A stretch of 64,000 bases of DNA from Gossypium raimondii (GCF_025698545.1 NC_068569.1:310001-374000), one strand, 5' to 3'; positions 1 through 13,395 are shown, counted from the stretch's first letter. Notes: generated by a model not told the origin, from the sequence alone. Numbers and translations: made by a program.

Positions 1-270
1 TGCAAGAATTTCCTTATACCGACTCTAAACAACTTAAGAGGTCAGGTGTGTCCAATGCACTAGTCTCAATCTAACAGGTTCACTAACTGATTGAACAGAG
101 AAAGGTTTAAGCAACTTGACTATTTCTATTTTTTCGTAACAAATATATATCTATGCATCAAATTGCATAATAAGCGCCAAAGCATTGACGATGGGCAGGG
201 TAGTTCAACAGGTAGGCCTAGGATCTCAAGTATGTAACCTTTGAACACTGCAATGTGGCAGTAAATTTAC

Positions 271-3200
271 CTTTACCCTTCTGTTGATCCTTGCGCCTGT
301 ATTGGGACCAAAGTTTTGCAACACTTTGACTAAAATCCACATGTATCCTTCTGTCATCAATCAACGCATTATCCATCTACAATGAAAAATTCAGTCAACA
401 ACAAAATCTCCATGCCCACATGAAAGAAAAGTTAAACTAAAAATAAATATTTGATCCACAAAAAGAGCCTGCTTTTTAACGGACCAGTGGCATCAATTTT
501 ATGTCCAAAAGAAAGATGTACAGCTTATTCCCAAGGACAAGAACCATGCCAAATGGAGTGTTTAATTACGTAGGAATGTGTTTTATTTACACTGTAAATT
601 TTATGAGCTAAATTTGAAATTTTATATATTTAGAGCATTTAAGTTATATCACATTAACTTTGCATGTTAAGTATGTACTAGCTCTAGAAAGAAGGCAAAC
701 ACTTGCAAAGGACTATCTCGACAAGGCTTTTTCACCATCAATCAAAACTTGAAGAGTAAAGGCTGTGCCAAACGATAATTAAAAAAAACCAAACCTGTGC
801 TAAAATAGTCCTAGTCTGAAATATATTATTTTCAAATGCAACCATTATGTTTGATAAATTAATAAAGTATATCTGAGTATTAAGGTAAATCTAGGCTTAG
901 TTAGAGTAAGATTTAAGGCCAATTAGATTACACTTTTGGTCTAGCAGTCATTAGGGTCTCTAAACTTAACATAAAACAAGTTTTATTAGGAAAGTCTAAT
1001 GTTCTTTTTTAAAGACATTGGTAATTTTCACCAGATGTAAATATTCTTCACACACGATTCTTGCTTGGGTCATTGAAATTTAACACATGCTAAGTTACAT
1101 AACGAAGTAAATCCTGATATAAGTGTTAAGATTGTTAACAAAATGCTGACAAGATGGCCATATCAGCATCCACGTCAGTATTATTGATGAGCTACATGAA
1201 AGTAGGTAACCCCCTCCCACCCCCATTAAAAGCCATCTATCCCAAGATTTTAAATTTAGATCCTCTGAGTTTTAGTCTCAAGTCCAACCAACAAGGTTTA
1301 CCCTTGAGGATGACTTAAATCCACATTGACAAATAAGGTACTTGAAGCAAAGGAAAAATAGTTTTTCCCAATTAAATTCAAGAAACCTGAGATTTTAAAT
1401 AAAAAACAACAGTAGTACTATAACTCCTTGGGAACCCATGCCTCAAGTAGAAACAAAATTGAACAACAAAGAATAAAACAGCTGTGTGATCAGTTCACGT
1501 AATCTTCAAATATCAAGTAAGAAACATGAAAGAAAGAACATTTATTGTGTTATACCTTGAAATATGCTTGTTCACATGCCTCGTTGGTCTCAAATTCTGA
1601 ATTGATAAAATACCATTGACAGTATTATTAATCCAAGAGAACAAAACGCAAGTAATAAAGTGTTGACCAAAACAAAAAGGAAGAAATTTTAATGAAATAG
1701 CAATAATTATCTTTCCTTGATGTCATGAATATCCATAAAGATCTGGTGGATATTTAATCATGAACGTTCACTGTGACACCAAAGTGTTTGACTCAAACAC
1801 ATTACTTTGTCTAATTTAACATACAAGACTCAACAACTATTAATGAATTATCATGAGACTAAATAATCAAAATCCAAACCACCAATTTGGATCAGGCTTA
1901 CGGCACACTATTTTGCTTATCATCTTATTCTATCTAGGTTCATCTTCAGTCTTCAAAATAGCATTTTCAATCAAAAAACAATAACCACCTTCCACTCAAA
2001 TTTAGGACCAGAGCTAGAAAATAAGCTTCCAAAATCAGTCATAAGAATTTTCAACTATATTTCAAGTTTGATGTTGCCCAGAATTGAAAATACTGTAGAG
2101 AGAATATTTTATTGAAAACAAGACAAAGTCAAGCTTCTCATATAATAGGTTATAGATGCATTTGGATTAAGATGACAAAACAATCAAGATACTCACCAAT
2201 GAAAGCATAGCATAAGCTGTCTCCAGTCTTATAATCACGGATTACCTCAGCCCTGACATTTAGTTGCAGTGAGAAACACATTGAAAAACACAAGAATCCC
2301 AATATTGCCAACTATTAAGAATATTATACTCACGATACAACGGTTCCAAAACGAGAAAATATAGTATGCAAGTCCTCATCCTGCAGTTAAATGAAAAAAA
2401 GGCAATGAAAATGTGCCTTGCATTAATCTGGTTTTAACTCTATCTGTAGGAAGGAAAAGGGTCAGGGTTGGATTTGATAAGAGGTATTTCCCTCTGATTA
2501 AGACAAAGGAACAAGTGAGACAGGATGCAAATAGTAAAAATGCTGTAAAAATGAAAGCACCCTCATGTTCTCAGCCAACTTATCCTTGTCAGTCCTCTCT
2601 GATAAACTTCTCCAATCAAAGTCAAAATAAGTGAAACAAATCAATGAATACACGTACACACACATATTGCCAACACTGAATACAAAATAAGCACTCACTT
2701 CAGTAACTGGATTCAATTTACAAACAAATAGAACATTCTCAGGAGGCTTAATTTCAGCATCAGGAATATCCCCAATCTGCAATGGAGAAAAAGACAGTAA
2801 AAAACTTTAACAATGGTCACATTCAAACAAAAAATGAAACAATCATCATGGACATGGTAACTTACACTTTCAAGTACAACTGCACTCGAATGGGCATCCT
2901 TTGCACGGAGAACCTCCTCAAGCTCCGAAGCACCTAGTTGTTCATCCATGGGAACCCAATCATCTTCAAGCCGAACATCATCATCAACCTAGAGACAAGT
3001 ATAAAGAAACTAGTTATTACTATTAATATTTAATAGAACATACTATCCAAAAGGGCACTTGACATAAAAAAAAATACAAGTATGATATGATATTTGACCC
3101 CTGATTATTCATTCTTAATACACAACATCAGTTAGAGATCAGCATTAAACTAATGAGATCAGATGTCCCCATCCCTCAACAGTCAAAATCAGAACCCTCT

Positions 3201-6200
3201 TAAAGGTGCATGATAATGCAGCAGACAAAAAGGACCAATATCGACGATCCATCTAAGTTTCTACTACTCTATAGGTTACATAAAAAAATCAAAATAGTAG
3301 TGGGAAAACAAGAGTTTGCTTGATAAAATAGAAGAAAAATAAAGTCTAATAACCAACTTCTTGCAAATCTTACTCGAGCAAGCATGCCAATTTAAAATAT
3401 TTAATCATGTGTGAGTAAGCACAAGGATTTATTATTCAGACAAACACAGATTGAACCTAGACCAAGTCCCAGTCATTTTTAAGAAGAAAGGCATCACCAG
3501 CTTCAACACACAGCCAAATATAAACTACTTTCCTGACTTTTACGTCGCTCATTTACATTCTCAACCACTCACATTCCAAAACCATCCTTTATCAAGCAGC
3601 GTTATCCCACGTCTATCTCATGTATTGGGTTTCCTACGGCCTAATATTCAAATGAGACCCTTCTACATATTACCAATTGGTTAGGTTGGACAATCAGCAT
3701 TGTCTTAGAGCCAAAGTTGTGCTCTGTTATTCCTGCCTGACCACAGACAAGGTTGATGACTCTTTGTAAGATTATCAAAGTGTAGATCCTTGTTGAGTCA
3801 CACGTGAGGGGCAGTGCTAAGAGGTGCTATACCATGTTCATTAAGTTCTGAATTTCTTGTGGGATTATATTCAAGTTGAGTCCCACATAGCAAATTAGTT
3901 TTAGATTGGATGCATCACACCTTTCTTTCTATTCCTTTTTTTCCCTTCTTCCTTCTTAAATATATAGAAGGGTTGCTCAGAAGGTTGAAAGTGACCCATG
4001 AAGAGCTAGCCTATAGAATAGCTAGCCAGATATCATTTAAGTATCAGATAACTTATTCAACCAGTCATCTATTTTTAGATACTGACTTGAAGATACAAAT
4101 TCTATGTTATAAAAGTAAAGAACTTTAATCCCACAACCATTTGAAGAAAAAAAGTATAAAGGTATGCAATAAAATCAATAAAGGACTATGAACAAAAATA
4201 ATTGAAAATGCAAATTCTCTGCTATGAAAGCTTAATCCCACAACCATTCAAATATATATATATAAAGGTATGTACTAAAATCAAGAAAGGACTATGAACA
4301 GGCTAAGTGCTCCAGGGACAAGCAAAACTCTTAAAATCCAATCTCCTATATAGTGCTTTTAGTTCTTCTGACACCCAGGTGTTCTTTTAATGATCCTTAA
4401 ATGAGCTTTGAACTCTGAAAAAATTTGATGCCCCTAAAGCAACTTCCTGCTTAAATATTCACTATAAGGCTAGAAAATTCCTACAGTAAATGTATTCAGT
4501 TGGAAACTATTAATAGCAAAAATGCATGTTAAAAAAATGTAAGAAAATAAACATCAGCAAGTTAAAAAAATAAAAATAAAAAATATATATAGAATTTCTT
4601 AGCCTCCAAAAGCACAGTCTAGGCAGTGTGAGACAGTTCCCTTTCAGATAATGACGCATCCCATATGCTTCTCATATTTTTCCATAACATATAAAATTAG
4701 ACATTTTCTCTTTCCAAACGATTAAAGTTAAGGAAATGTCAAGTGACTCTGCATGTAACACAATTACAATAGAAAATTGGAAAGCATCTCGGTAAAAGAA
4801 CTGGCAATTTCCAAAAGTGATATGCAGGTCACTTGTCACTTATTCAACTATGCTGAGCATTTTAAAATACAAATAACTAACATCCGAAAGAGTCCTTACC
4901 TCATCCTTTGGTTTTCCTTCAGGGGAAGCACCAGGAATCAACTCAGACAACTGGGGAGGATCATCAAAAGGATCATCTAATATGTGTGTGTGTTTGATTC
5001 TGTTCGATTTTCAATAGACACAACTAATATATTATGTTACAGAATAAATTGAAATGAACTAACAACATAGAATAGGAAATATTGTCTGCAGCCCAGACTT
5101 CGCTAAAACAGCATACAAAGAATGGAACAAGGTTCTACCGGATATTTTTATATGGCCTGCTCTTCTCATCTACATAAGCTTCATTAATCCTGGTCAAAGT
5201 TTCCAATCCTTCAGCAACTTCTCCAAAGACCTGCAACAGTAGCTCTCATTTAGGAATAGAGGATATTATCATCAATAATAATAGCAAAAACAGCAACAAA
5301 AATACAATGTCTGATTAAGAAGCTCTACAAAATAAATGTCCAAATTGAGGTACTGGATATGTGTTTTAACATAAAAAGTAAACACCCCAAAATGAACCAC
5401 CAGCAATTCAAAAAAAATAAAAAAGCAGCTCTCAAATGCCAAAAATATTTCAGCATAGCTCTTAGAATGACCAACACGGAGCATATGAAGGAATATCCCA
5501 GCTATACACCATAGAATATTCTAGTTGCAAACTGCACAAGAACATAAATGTCATATTATTCTGGTTAACTTATAAGAAATGCCAGTAACAACACATTAAT
5601 AATTCATACTAGGCAGTTGACAAAATTTATTAAAAGCTTTGATCTAGACATTGAAGGAAACACTGTAAACAGCAATTTCAAGAGTATTTTTTTTAAAATT
5701 AGCATCGATTCACAATAAGTAACGTGGTTAAGAACATGATAGGAAAAAAATAACAGTAGATGCATCAAGAAACTTACTGTGTGCTTCCCGTCAAGATAGT
5801 CTAAATCATCCCGAAGTGTGAAATAGAACTAGAAAGAGAGGAAAAAAAAATTAAAACAGAAATGGTTTCCATAATGAGAAGAAAAAAACAAACTTAAAAC
5901 TAGAATTAATGAAGACTTATTCTTTGTAGAAGACGAACAAAGCCGTTATCATAATAAACTGAGTTATCGTGAATCAAGCAAAAGAATCACATACCTGGGA
6001 AGCATTAAGATTCTCCCCAGCGCTAGCCATTGCAACAGTGCCGGTCTTGGAATGCTTTATATCATGATGAATCTCATCGCCGAAAAATCGAGCCTGATCA
6101 CCATAAAGGAATCTGAAAAAAAAAGGGCAAAAAGACTCAGTAATCTCAATGGTAAGCACTCAACCAACGAGCTAATTCAATATTATCAATAAACTGAACA

Positions 6201-6564
6201 GGAAATTGTGGCATATAGAAGCTAAAACTGGAAAAAGATGCCGAAGAGCACAATATTTTAACTGATTCTTACTTATACACGGAGTCTCCACCTGAGCCAG
6301 TCCCAGTAGGGTCCCCTGTTTGGGCAGTAAAATCCTTCTGAACAGTGTGAAACAGACACCCATGATAATACTTAATCCTGCGCCCAAAAGAATTAAAGTT
6401 AGAAGGAAGAAGCCAGAAATAATTATGGTTGTATTGGAGAAATGAAATTTGGGGAAATGAAGTAACTTGCAAAGCTTCAAAAAGTTTTTGCAGGTTAAAG
6501 GACATTTGTCTGTGAACAAATCCACCACAATATCGCCTAAGCTCGTCACTATTAAAACAGACAT
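271..6564 (-). CDS. CYP59: CYP59-type cyclophilin with RRM, 3' part lies beyond the window
   Basis: Twelve exons join in frame on the minus strand: 6467-6564, 6273-6377, 5995-6112, 5778-5828, 5139-5230, 4900-4999, 2866-2988, 2699-2776, 2334-2380, 2197-2252, 1556-1596 and 271-376, giving about 338 residues. Residues 1 to about 165 are a PPIase domain of the PPIL4/CYP59 class. [15 protein letters not shown] and ASQFYF are present; the active-site Arg of CypA is Thr, the Trp is Tyr (DYLDGKH), and the Phe, Gln and His are kept, so isomerase activity is probably weak. Residues about 240-322 are an RRM with RNP2 (NVLFVCKL) and RNP1 (SLCYAFIEFE). The family adds a CCHC knuckle and a charged RS/RD tail, which would lie left of base 1. 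Arabidopsis CYP59 is nuclear, binds the RNA polymerase II CTD and SR proteins, and influences CTD phosphorylation. All junctions are GT-AG and no lesion is seen, so the gene looks functional. Confidence 0.93.
4094..4303. repeat. Imperfect tandem duplication in the CYP59 intron
   Basis: Two diverged copies of about 100 bp lie in the large intron between exons 6 and 7. Each has AATCCCACAACCATT, a TATAAAGGTATG word and a shared AAAGGACTATGAACA end. The second copy contains a short AT expansion. No function is apparent. Confidence 0.7.
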
Positions 6565-8161
6565 AGATTCTTAACACAATGTTTACAAGGGATGAAGGGA
6601 AGAACAGAATAAACGGGAAGGAGAAAGAGATCTCTAGAGGGGCAGAGGGGCGAGGGAAAGAGACGGACCGACCTACTTTGAAGTGGAGATGTGGAGACCC
6701 AAGCCTACAGGCTCGGCCCGTCTTCGTTCGGGTCCGGTTTAATCTTTTAACCCAAGCAAACATATACTATGATCTGACTAATTCTTTTATACGGTATCTA
6801 TTTTCACGCATAATTCTTGAAAAACACCAATAGAAATTGGGTAAATTTTTATAAAGATGTGGTATATTTAGATTATATTTATTTTTAATTTCAAATTAAA
6901 AATTATAATATTTTAAGTATAATTATTGGGTATACTAGTAGTGAAACTTTTAACTTCACGAGGACACCAAAAGTTACTCATATTAATAATTGGTGAGTAT
7001 TTAATATGTTGCTAGTGAAATTCCACTAGTAAAATTACAAATTTACCATATATTATCTTTTATTCTTATTCTTATTCTTATTTTTGCTATAACGTATGTA
7101 TACTTATTCTCATCCTAAATTTGCTTGTGTAATTTTAAATTTCAATAGTAGTGTATCGAATATTTTCTTTTAAAAATATCATTAATCGATGAGATTTAAA
7201 TCATAGCTTCAATAAACTTTGCAAATATAATTTCATTAATTAAAATTATTTTCATTCAATGAAATTTGATTAAATGATTTTCATCTAAAATTTAAAAATT
7301 TTATTAAAATAATATATAAACTAAAATTTATTTTTTATTTCACTTATAAATAAAATTAATTTAACTAAAATTTGAGACTACAAGTTATTATATAGAACTA
7401 ATTTAGGAATTTAGTAAAATGTGTACTGCATACAATAGACATGTTCATGGAATAGGCTACTCATCCAAACTTGAAGTCTCAATTAGAATTTGAAAGGATT
7501 TAAATAAAAATATTATGCCCAAAAATTGATTGGACAAAAAAATTTAAACCCATTTAAAAATATATGTTGGGCTCAGGCTTAAACATTCAAGATACGAGCT
7601 TAGCCCTTTTTAAGTTTGTAATGTCCTATATTATATTATTTTTATATATTATATATTTTATAATTCATAAAAATTAAATCTATAGTATTATTTTTAAAAA
7701 AGATTATAATCCCATATCTTTGAACCTTTGGAATATTTGTTTTTCTTTAAATACTATTAAAATATATTTTCTTGGTAGAAGATAACAACAAACTGCAATT
7801 ACATCAAACAACACTTAAGCCCATGAAGGATTGTTACAATCAGGCATTAGCTAACAACTCCTAAATAGATAATGGTGGTTCATCAAATACACATAAACTT
7901 ATAAAATCAAAATTCACACACTTAGTCATATCATCTGCAACTTCAAAATATGAATAACATGTACCTACCAATTCTTGCTTAAGAGACCATATAATATCTT
8001 AATTCCATATGTTTGCACCTTTAAATTTAAAATATTTGTAGTTTTTTGAAGAAAATACAATTACGAAATAAAATCCTCAAAACATGCCATAATTTTGCTT
8101 TAATTGTAGATGATACAATGATAGATTGTTTAATAGTTTAGAGTATTTAACCTTGTTACAA
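6565..8161. other. Intergenic: CYP59 5' flank and AT-rich DNA
   Basis: The first ~200 bases are purine-rich (AAGGAGAAAGAGA-like) and suit the CYP59 5' UTR and core promoter. The rest is strongly AT-rich, with a short TTCTTA run near 7060, a degenerate MITE-like segment from 7437, and a partially duplicated segment around 7700 and 8000. No convincing coding sequence was seen. Confidence 0.6.
7437..7700. repeat. Degenerate relic of the TAGAC...GTCTA MITE family
   Basis: It opens with TAGACATGTTCATGG, close to the terminus of the intact MITE at 16520. A decayed interior mentions GGGCTCAGGC and continues with the AT-rich block also found near 60560. The opposite end and target duplication cannot be placed. 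Confidence 0.45.
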
Positions 8162-8279
8162 TAACAGCTTGTTTGGTTCGATGTAATGGGTTTACCATTA
8201 CGCGCCGAATCAGTGGGCCCCACCTATTCCGGCGTTTGGTTCGTTGTAATGCCCATTACGCGCCGAATCGGTTACGTAC

Positions 8280-8535
8280 CTATTCCTCCTTACTCACCGA
8301 TTTCTATTCCCTGCCCTTTGTTCAGTTTAGCTCCCATTTAGCCCTCTCTCAATTTCTATGCCCTGTTTTACCCTCATCTTCCCAAGTCGAAATCCACCTT
8401 CAGAACTCCCCCTCCCAACATCAAATAGAACCTACCAGCAAAGTGACCTCTACCGCTCCAAATAAACAGACTTCTGTTCTTCAAATCCCAAGTATCTCCA
8501 AATAAACCCTCAAGAAAACCTTTCCAATTCAATCA
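8280..8535 (+). other. 5' UTR-like exon inside the TIR element
   Basis: Pyrimidine-rich, GC-normal sequence rich in TCTCC/CCTCC words runs up to CAATCAAG followed by GTAAACATT, a plausible donor. It resembles a plant leader exon and contrasts with the AT-rich surroundings. Together with the terminal acidic exon at 12846 it suggests a captured host gene. No start codon with a long frame is seen here. Confidence 0.35.
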
Positions 8536-9771
8536 AGGTAAACATTGTCTGCCCTAACATTTTTCTTTCAACGTGTTTTCCCTTTTATGTTTTTAATGTC
8601 TATGATGAAAGATTCAACATTTCTAGAAATTGAATCATGCATTCACCTTTAAAATGAGGTTTTAGAAAGTTTCTGAATCATGTAACTATCATTAAAAATT
8701 GGCATCTAAGGTTTCTGAAAACTAGGGCTTAAACTAGTTGAATTGAATCATGAATCCCGATTTCAACGATGAAAGATTGCACTTTTTCGAAGGTTAATTC
8801 AACTCAGAAAAAATTAGAAGTTTGAATCCCAATATTCATAAAATAAAACTTTAATTCATTTGATAAAGAATTAGAAGTTGTAATGGCTGCGAATGAGTTA
8901 CAGAGGAGTGCTTCAAGTATGGTTAAGAGGAAATATTCGAAGGGTAAAGGGAAAGCTGTTATTTCTGGTTCTGAAAATAGGTTTGAGATATTGAATGATG
9001 AATGTGAATTGGAACAGATTGATCAATGTCAACTGGGAGAAGATTTAGTTAATCCTTTTTTGGAATGTAAGGGGTTTTAACAATTCCCTCAAATACATTA
9101 GGGTTATGAATAGAATGAAGGAGTTGAGAGTTGATATAGTTTGTTTGATTGAAACTAGAGTGAAGGAAAATAATGTGACTGCTATTGGAAAAGTGGTTTC
9201 AGGTTGGAGGGCATTAACAACTACAATGATCTTTGAGAATGGAAGATTATGGTTTTATAGATGGACTTTTTGGAGGTTACAGAGGTTGTTAACACAGATC
9301 GACTATCACATACATGATTAAAAGCTCTAATCAATTACGGTATGTTTCGAGGTTTATGGAAGTCTGATGGTTGTGAAAGGAGAAGGTTATGGACTCATTT
9401 GGAGACTAAGCACAATGTTGGTGCTTCTCCTTGGTTAGTAGCTTGGCATTTCAACGTGATTGCCAATCCTCAGGAGAGCTCAGATTTTTCAGGAGTTTAT
9501 AATTAGAGTACTGACATTAAAGAGTTAGAAGTTGCTTGGAAGAGCTTGAGTTAGATGATTATATGTTTAGAAGTTGCTGTTGATTTTTATAAAAAGCTTA
9601 TTGGCTCTCCTGATAAGATTGTTTTTGATTGTTCGCTTGATCTTCTAAAAGAAGTAATGCCTAAAACTTTTTCTACTGATGCTCAAATTGATCTGGCAAA
9701 TCCTATTCCTATAGAAGAGATTAAGGTAGCTATTTTTGAGCAAAATGGCGAAAAGGCTCCTGGTCCGGATG

Positions 9772-11587
9772 TAATGACCCAAAATTCACAAGCATCGGAA
9801 AAAAAAAGTATATTATCGGGCCTCCGTCTTAGTAAATTGAGTTCGAAAATAATTATTAGAAATATTTACTAGACTAGTTGTGTGTTTAGTTAGGTATTAA
9901 TTGGGTGAATTTAGTTTAATTAAGAGAAATTAAGAAAAGGACTAAATTGATCTAGGGTAAAAGTTGAATTATAGATTAATAAAAATAAAAGGATTAAAAT
10001 GGCAATTAAGCCATTAATAAGAAATGGGACAGTAAAAGTGATAAAAATCTTAGATTTTTATGTTTTATATATATTATTTTATTATATAATATAATATATT
10101 ATATTGTATTATATTATATAAATTAAATAGATGACAAATGTATGGTAAAGATTAAGACAAGTGTAATAGTAATAATTAAATAGGTACACTTGTAATAAAA
10201 ATAAATATATGCTTAAATAATAAGTAAAAGATTTTTATTATTATTAATATTATTAGTTATAATAAAAGAAATAAAGTAAAGTAAGTAAAATAAAAGACAA
10301 AGAAACAAAAGAAGAACAGAATAGAAACAGAGAAAGAGACGAAAAACAGGGGAAGAAAAAGGGAAAGAAAAAGAAAAGGGGAAATTTAGATTTTAAAGCT
10401 TCAAGTTAATTGGTAAGCTAAATTTAGCCCTTTTCTCTTTATTTTGATGTTTTAGAAGCTTTAAAACAAAGTTTTGTTGAAATTAAGTGGAGGTTATGGA
10501 AGTTCATAGGTTTTTGAACATGATTCATTTTGAACAAGTTGTTAAATTAGGGGTTTAGTTGATAGAATTTCTAGTTAGAATAGATAAAAGATTGATTTGT
10601 AAACTAAGTTGTAAGTTTTACATAGTTGGGATTAAGTTATAAAAAGCCTTAAATTAGGGTTTATGTTGAATAAATGAGGGAATTGAGGGTTTATTTGATA
10701 GAGTTTCTAGTTAGAGTTGATAAAATGATTAAATTGTGAACTAAACTATAAGTTTTGAATTTTAGGGATTAAATTGAGGAAAATTTGAAATTAGTGAAAA
10801 ATGCTGAAAATTTAGTAGATAAATTTGAGTTTAGAAGAAATTTGAGTAGAAATAGAGTGTGAATTAAGTTAGAAAAAATAATAATAAGTAAGCTTAGTTA
10901 AAATTAAATTGGGAATAAGTAGGAATTGAATAAAAATTAATTATTATTATTATTAATGATTGTAATTAATAGTGAAAATAATTATTATTTTCGTAGCTAA
11001 CAAGGAAAACGAGGCATCGGCATCCAAAGGAAAAGAAAAAATCGTTGAGGAGTAAACGCGTATTCTGGGTTTGTATTACTAACTTAAACTATTTACTAAA
11101 TGCTATATTGAAATATATGTGAATTGAAATAATAGATGTTTTGAATTGTTTGAATATTTGAAATTGTGTGGAAATGAATTCGAAATTGAAAAAGTAAAAT
11201 AATACCCTATTAACTTATCGGACTAGATTGGATACAAATGGCATGCCATTGGATTTGTGATGTGATGATGAGATTTGTAGTTCGGCCGAGAAGATGATTA
11301 TATTATTATATGCTTCGGTTTATCCGAAGAGGCATTTAATGCCTTATTGGTGTGTTAGGGAGGATATGATACATTGGTGTGTTATGGAGGATTTAAATAA
11401 TTCCGGGTGTGTTTAGGTTGGATAATCTGGTGTGTTTGGGTGGAATCCGCGTATCTGTCAGAGTCCGAGCTTTGTTAATAGGGTAAATAATTGAAATGAA
11501 AATTTGAAAATGAAATTGGTTGATTTGACACTATAGAAAAAATGCGAGAAAGAATGTATGAGTTAAATTATAAATTTAATTAGTATG

Positions 11588-11622
<35 letters not shown>

Positions 11623-12311
11623 TTAAGATCTATGGAATGATATATGAATATGTATATTTAATTTAAAGTGATTTATAAGATTATGGTCAATATTTGAAAT
11701 TTTATTATTAAATAGTTTAATTTATAGTAATACCACTGAGTATGAAATACTCAGCGTACGGTTGTTTCCGTGCGCAAGTTGTAGAAGTCAAGTACTGAAT
11801 CAGCATCCAAAACCAGACCCGACTTCAGCAAATTTTGGTGATGTATATTTTCTTTTAGAATGTGGCATGTACATAGGATGTGTATAAACGTTATTATGTT
11901 TTGAATATAAATAGCTAAAAATGTTAGTATTATAAATCTAATAATTTTAATGAAAGAAATTTATCCATTCCAAATTAATTAGTACATTGAAAAATTTAAA
12001 TTGATATTGAATTAATTGAGTTTGATTAGAATGCATTTAGAATAGTAAATAAGAATGTGAAATGAATTGGTTGAATTGGTGAATTGGTTATGTTTGTAAA
12101 ATTTATGGTTTTATTTGCGGGAGGTTTAGTGTAAAAGTAAGCGAAATCTTTAGAAATTTTATAAAAAAAGTCAATTTGTAATTTTATATGAATTTATGAT
12201 TTTATCTTAATATGTTTGATATTTATTTAAGAATTATTGTAAATTATCGGATATGTCCTAGTAATGCCTCGTAACCTTATTCCATGATGGTTTGGGGTCG
12301 GGGGTGTTACA
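9772..12311 (+). mobile_element. Solo LTR-like element, 2.5 kb, inserted in the LINE
   Basis: The insert starts TAATGACCCAAAATTCAC and ends GGGGTGTTACA, flanked on both sides by GGATG (9767-9771 and 12312-12316). The 5-bp duplication splits the LINE motif APGPDG. The expected leading TG overlaps the target copy, so the exact left base is ambiguous. It has no coding sequence. Interior words such as ACTCAGCGTACGGTT and TAATGCCTCGTAACC are typical of large Ty3/gypsy chromovirus-type LTRs. It appears to be the same broad family as the element at 21870, in opposite orientation. A solo LTR left by LTR-LTR recombination is the simplest reading. Confidence 0.65.
11590..11618. repeat. (AT)n microsatellite
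   Basis: An uninterrupted run of about 14 AT units lies inside the LTR at 9772-12311. Confidence 0.9.
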
Positions 12312-12845
12312 GGATGGGTGCCTTGCCCATTTTTTGTTAGGCAAGTTTGGCGAGATGCGATCGTCTTTGCTCTGCAGCAACAATGAAGGCAAGTTTTTGT
12401 TTATTTTTTCTTCTTTTATAGGAAAATATTTCTAGTAGACATTGTTATATCAAAAATGGGAAAATAAAATGGATCATGGTATTGGTTACTGCATATATCT
12501 TTTCTAACTGATTTATATGTCCAAACAATCACTGTCTTTTACTGCAACTTCTGTAATCCTTTGGTTGAAACTCATGAACTATTCAGAGATGTGAAACTGT
12601 CAAGTTGTATACGGTCAGAATTTGATGCATGTCTGTGTGTGTATGTATTGTTTGATTGTATAATTTGGAAACAGAGATTGAAACCTCGTGCTTATCATGA
12701 ACTATTCAGAGATTGTATTTATCTCGAAAAAGAAAGAAGTCTCTTAACCTTACCATTTACATGCTAGATTATTTTGCTGAGACCTGTTCTATAATGTGCC
12801 TTTATTCAACTAGCATATTTATACAACTATTTTGTTATTTATCAA

Positions 12846-12985
12846 GCAATGGTGGCAATAAGAAAGAGCCAGGCAATAAGGGTAATGAAAAGGAAGACGG
12901 TGAGAATGATGGCCAAATGGAGGATAGCGATGAAGATGATGAAGCGGATAACGAGGAAGATATGAAAGAAAGTGAAGAAGATTAG
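12846..12985 (+). pseudogene. Acidic C-terminal exon of a probable captured host gene
   Basis: After a possible acceptor (TATCAAG) the frame runs NGGNKKEPGNKGNEKEDG, then about 25 mostly Asp/Glu residues with MEDSDEDDE and MKESEED, and stops at 12983-12985. Strongly acidic low-complexity tails of this kind occur in plant nuclear and nucleolar proteins. I do not recognise the gene. It is not LINE or LTR coding sequence, and it lies inside the TIR element, so capture by the transposon is inferred. Upstream coding exons were not identified. Confidence 0.4.
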
Positions 12986-13395
12986 TGCTTGAGCAAAGTG
13001 GAAGATTGTATAATAATTATTTTAAATTATATTTTATAATATTATATATTATGATTTTAGTAAATTCATATATTTTTATTAAATTATATTTAATAATAAT
13101 TATGTTAAAATATAATTAAATTATTTATTATTTATATTAATAATCTTATTAAAATTTAATAAGAATAACAATAATCATCTACCTAACAAAAATCCTGCAA
13201 AGGGTATTCTAGTCATTTTATTTTTTTCCCTATACTATTACATTTCTATTACATTCAACCAAACACAAGAATACCATTACGCCTTTATTCCATTCCATTC
13301 AACCAAACAAAAGATTTACCTATTAGGCCTCTATTCCATTACGCATCTATTCTATTACACCTCTATTCCATTACAGCGAACCAAACGTGCTGTAA

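Larger units (their letters stand above)
8883..12385 (+). pseudogene. LINE (L1-type) relic interrupted by an LTR
   Basis: Broken frames on the plus strand match plant L1-type LINEs. At 9106 there is an endonuclease-like start (MNRMKELRVDIVCLIETRV). Near 9450 ASPWLVAWHFNVIANP aligns with the endonuclease motif that normally has GDFN. At 9555-9770 the region upstream of reverse transcriptase ends in EKAPGPD. The APGPDG motif is split by the LTR at 9772-12311 and resumes at 12312 with GGATGGG. Stops and frame changes are frequent and most of the reverse transcriptase is absent, so it cannot move. The 5' end and poly(A) tail were not located; the ~12385 end is approximate. Confidence 0.65.
8165..13392. 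mobile_element. Non-autonomous TIR element (PIF/Harbinger-like) carrying nested insertions
   Basis: The left end reads CAGCTTGTTTGGTTCGATGT. The right end, reverse complemented, reads CAGCACGTTTGGTTCGCTGT, so about 25 bp form an inverted terminal repeat with few mismatches. Both ends are flanked by TAA, the 3-bp target type of PIF/Harbinger elements; if the termini are taken as ACAGC...GCTGT, a 4-bp AATA flank fits equally well. Subterminal copies of the end motif occur near 8230 and 13250-13370. No transposase is visible. Without the nested LTR and the LINE the element would be about 1.8 kb. Assignment to PIF/Harbinger is an inference from ends and target length. Confidence 0.6.

Noticed and set aside
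2498-2949. Open frames of 78-94 codons on the minus strand
   Set aside because: They are CYP59 exons 7 and 8 read through introns, not separate genes.
6579-6833. 84-codon frame on the plus strand
   Set aside because: It lies antisense in the CYP59 leader and promoter and has no recognisable content.
8173-8505. 110-codon frame starting in the TIR
   Set aside because: It begins inside the terminal repeat and runs through a pyrimidine-rich leader-like exon; the composition is not protein-like.
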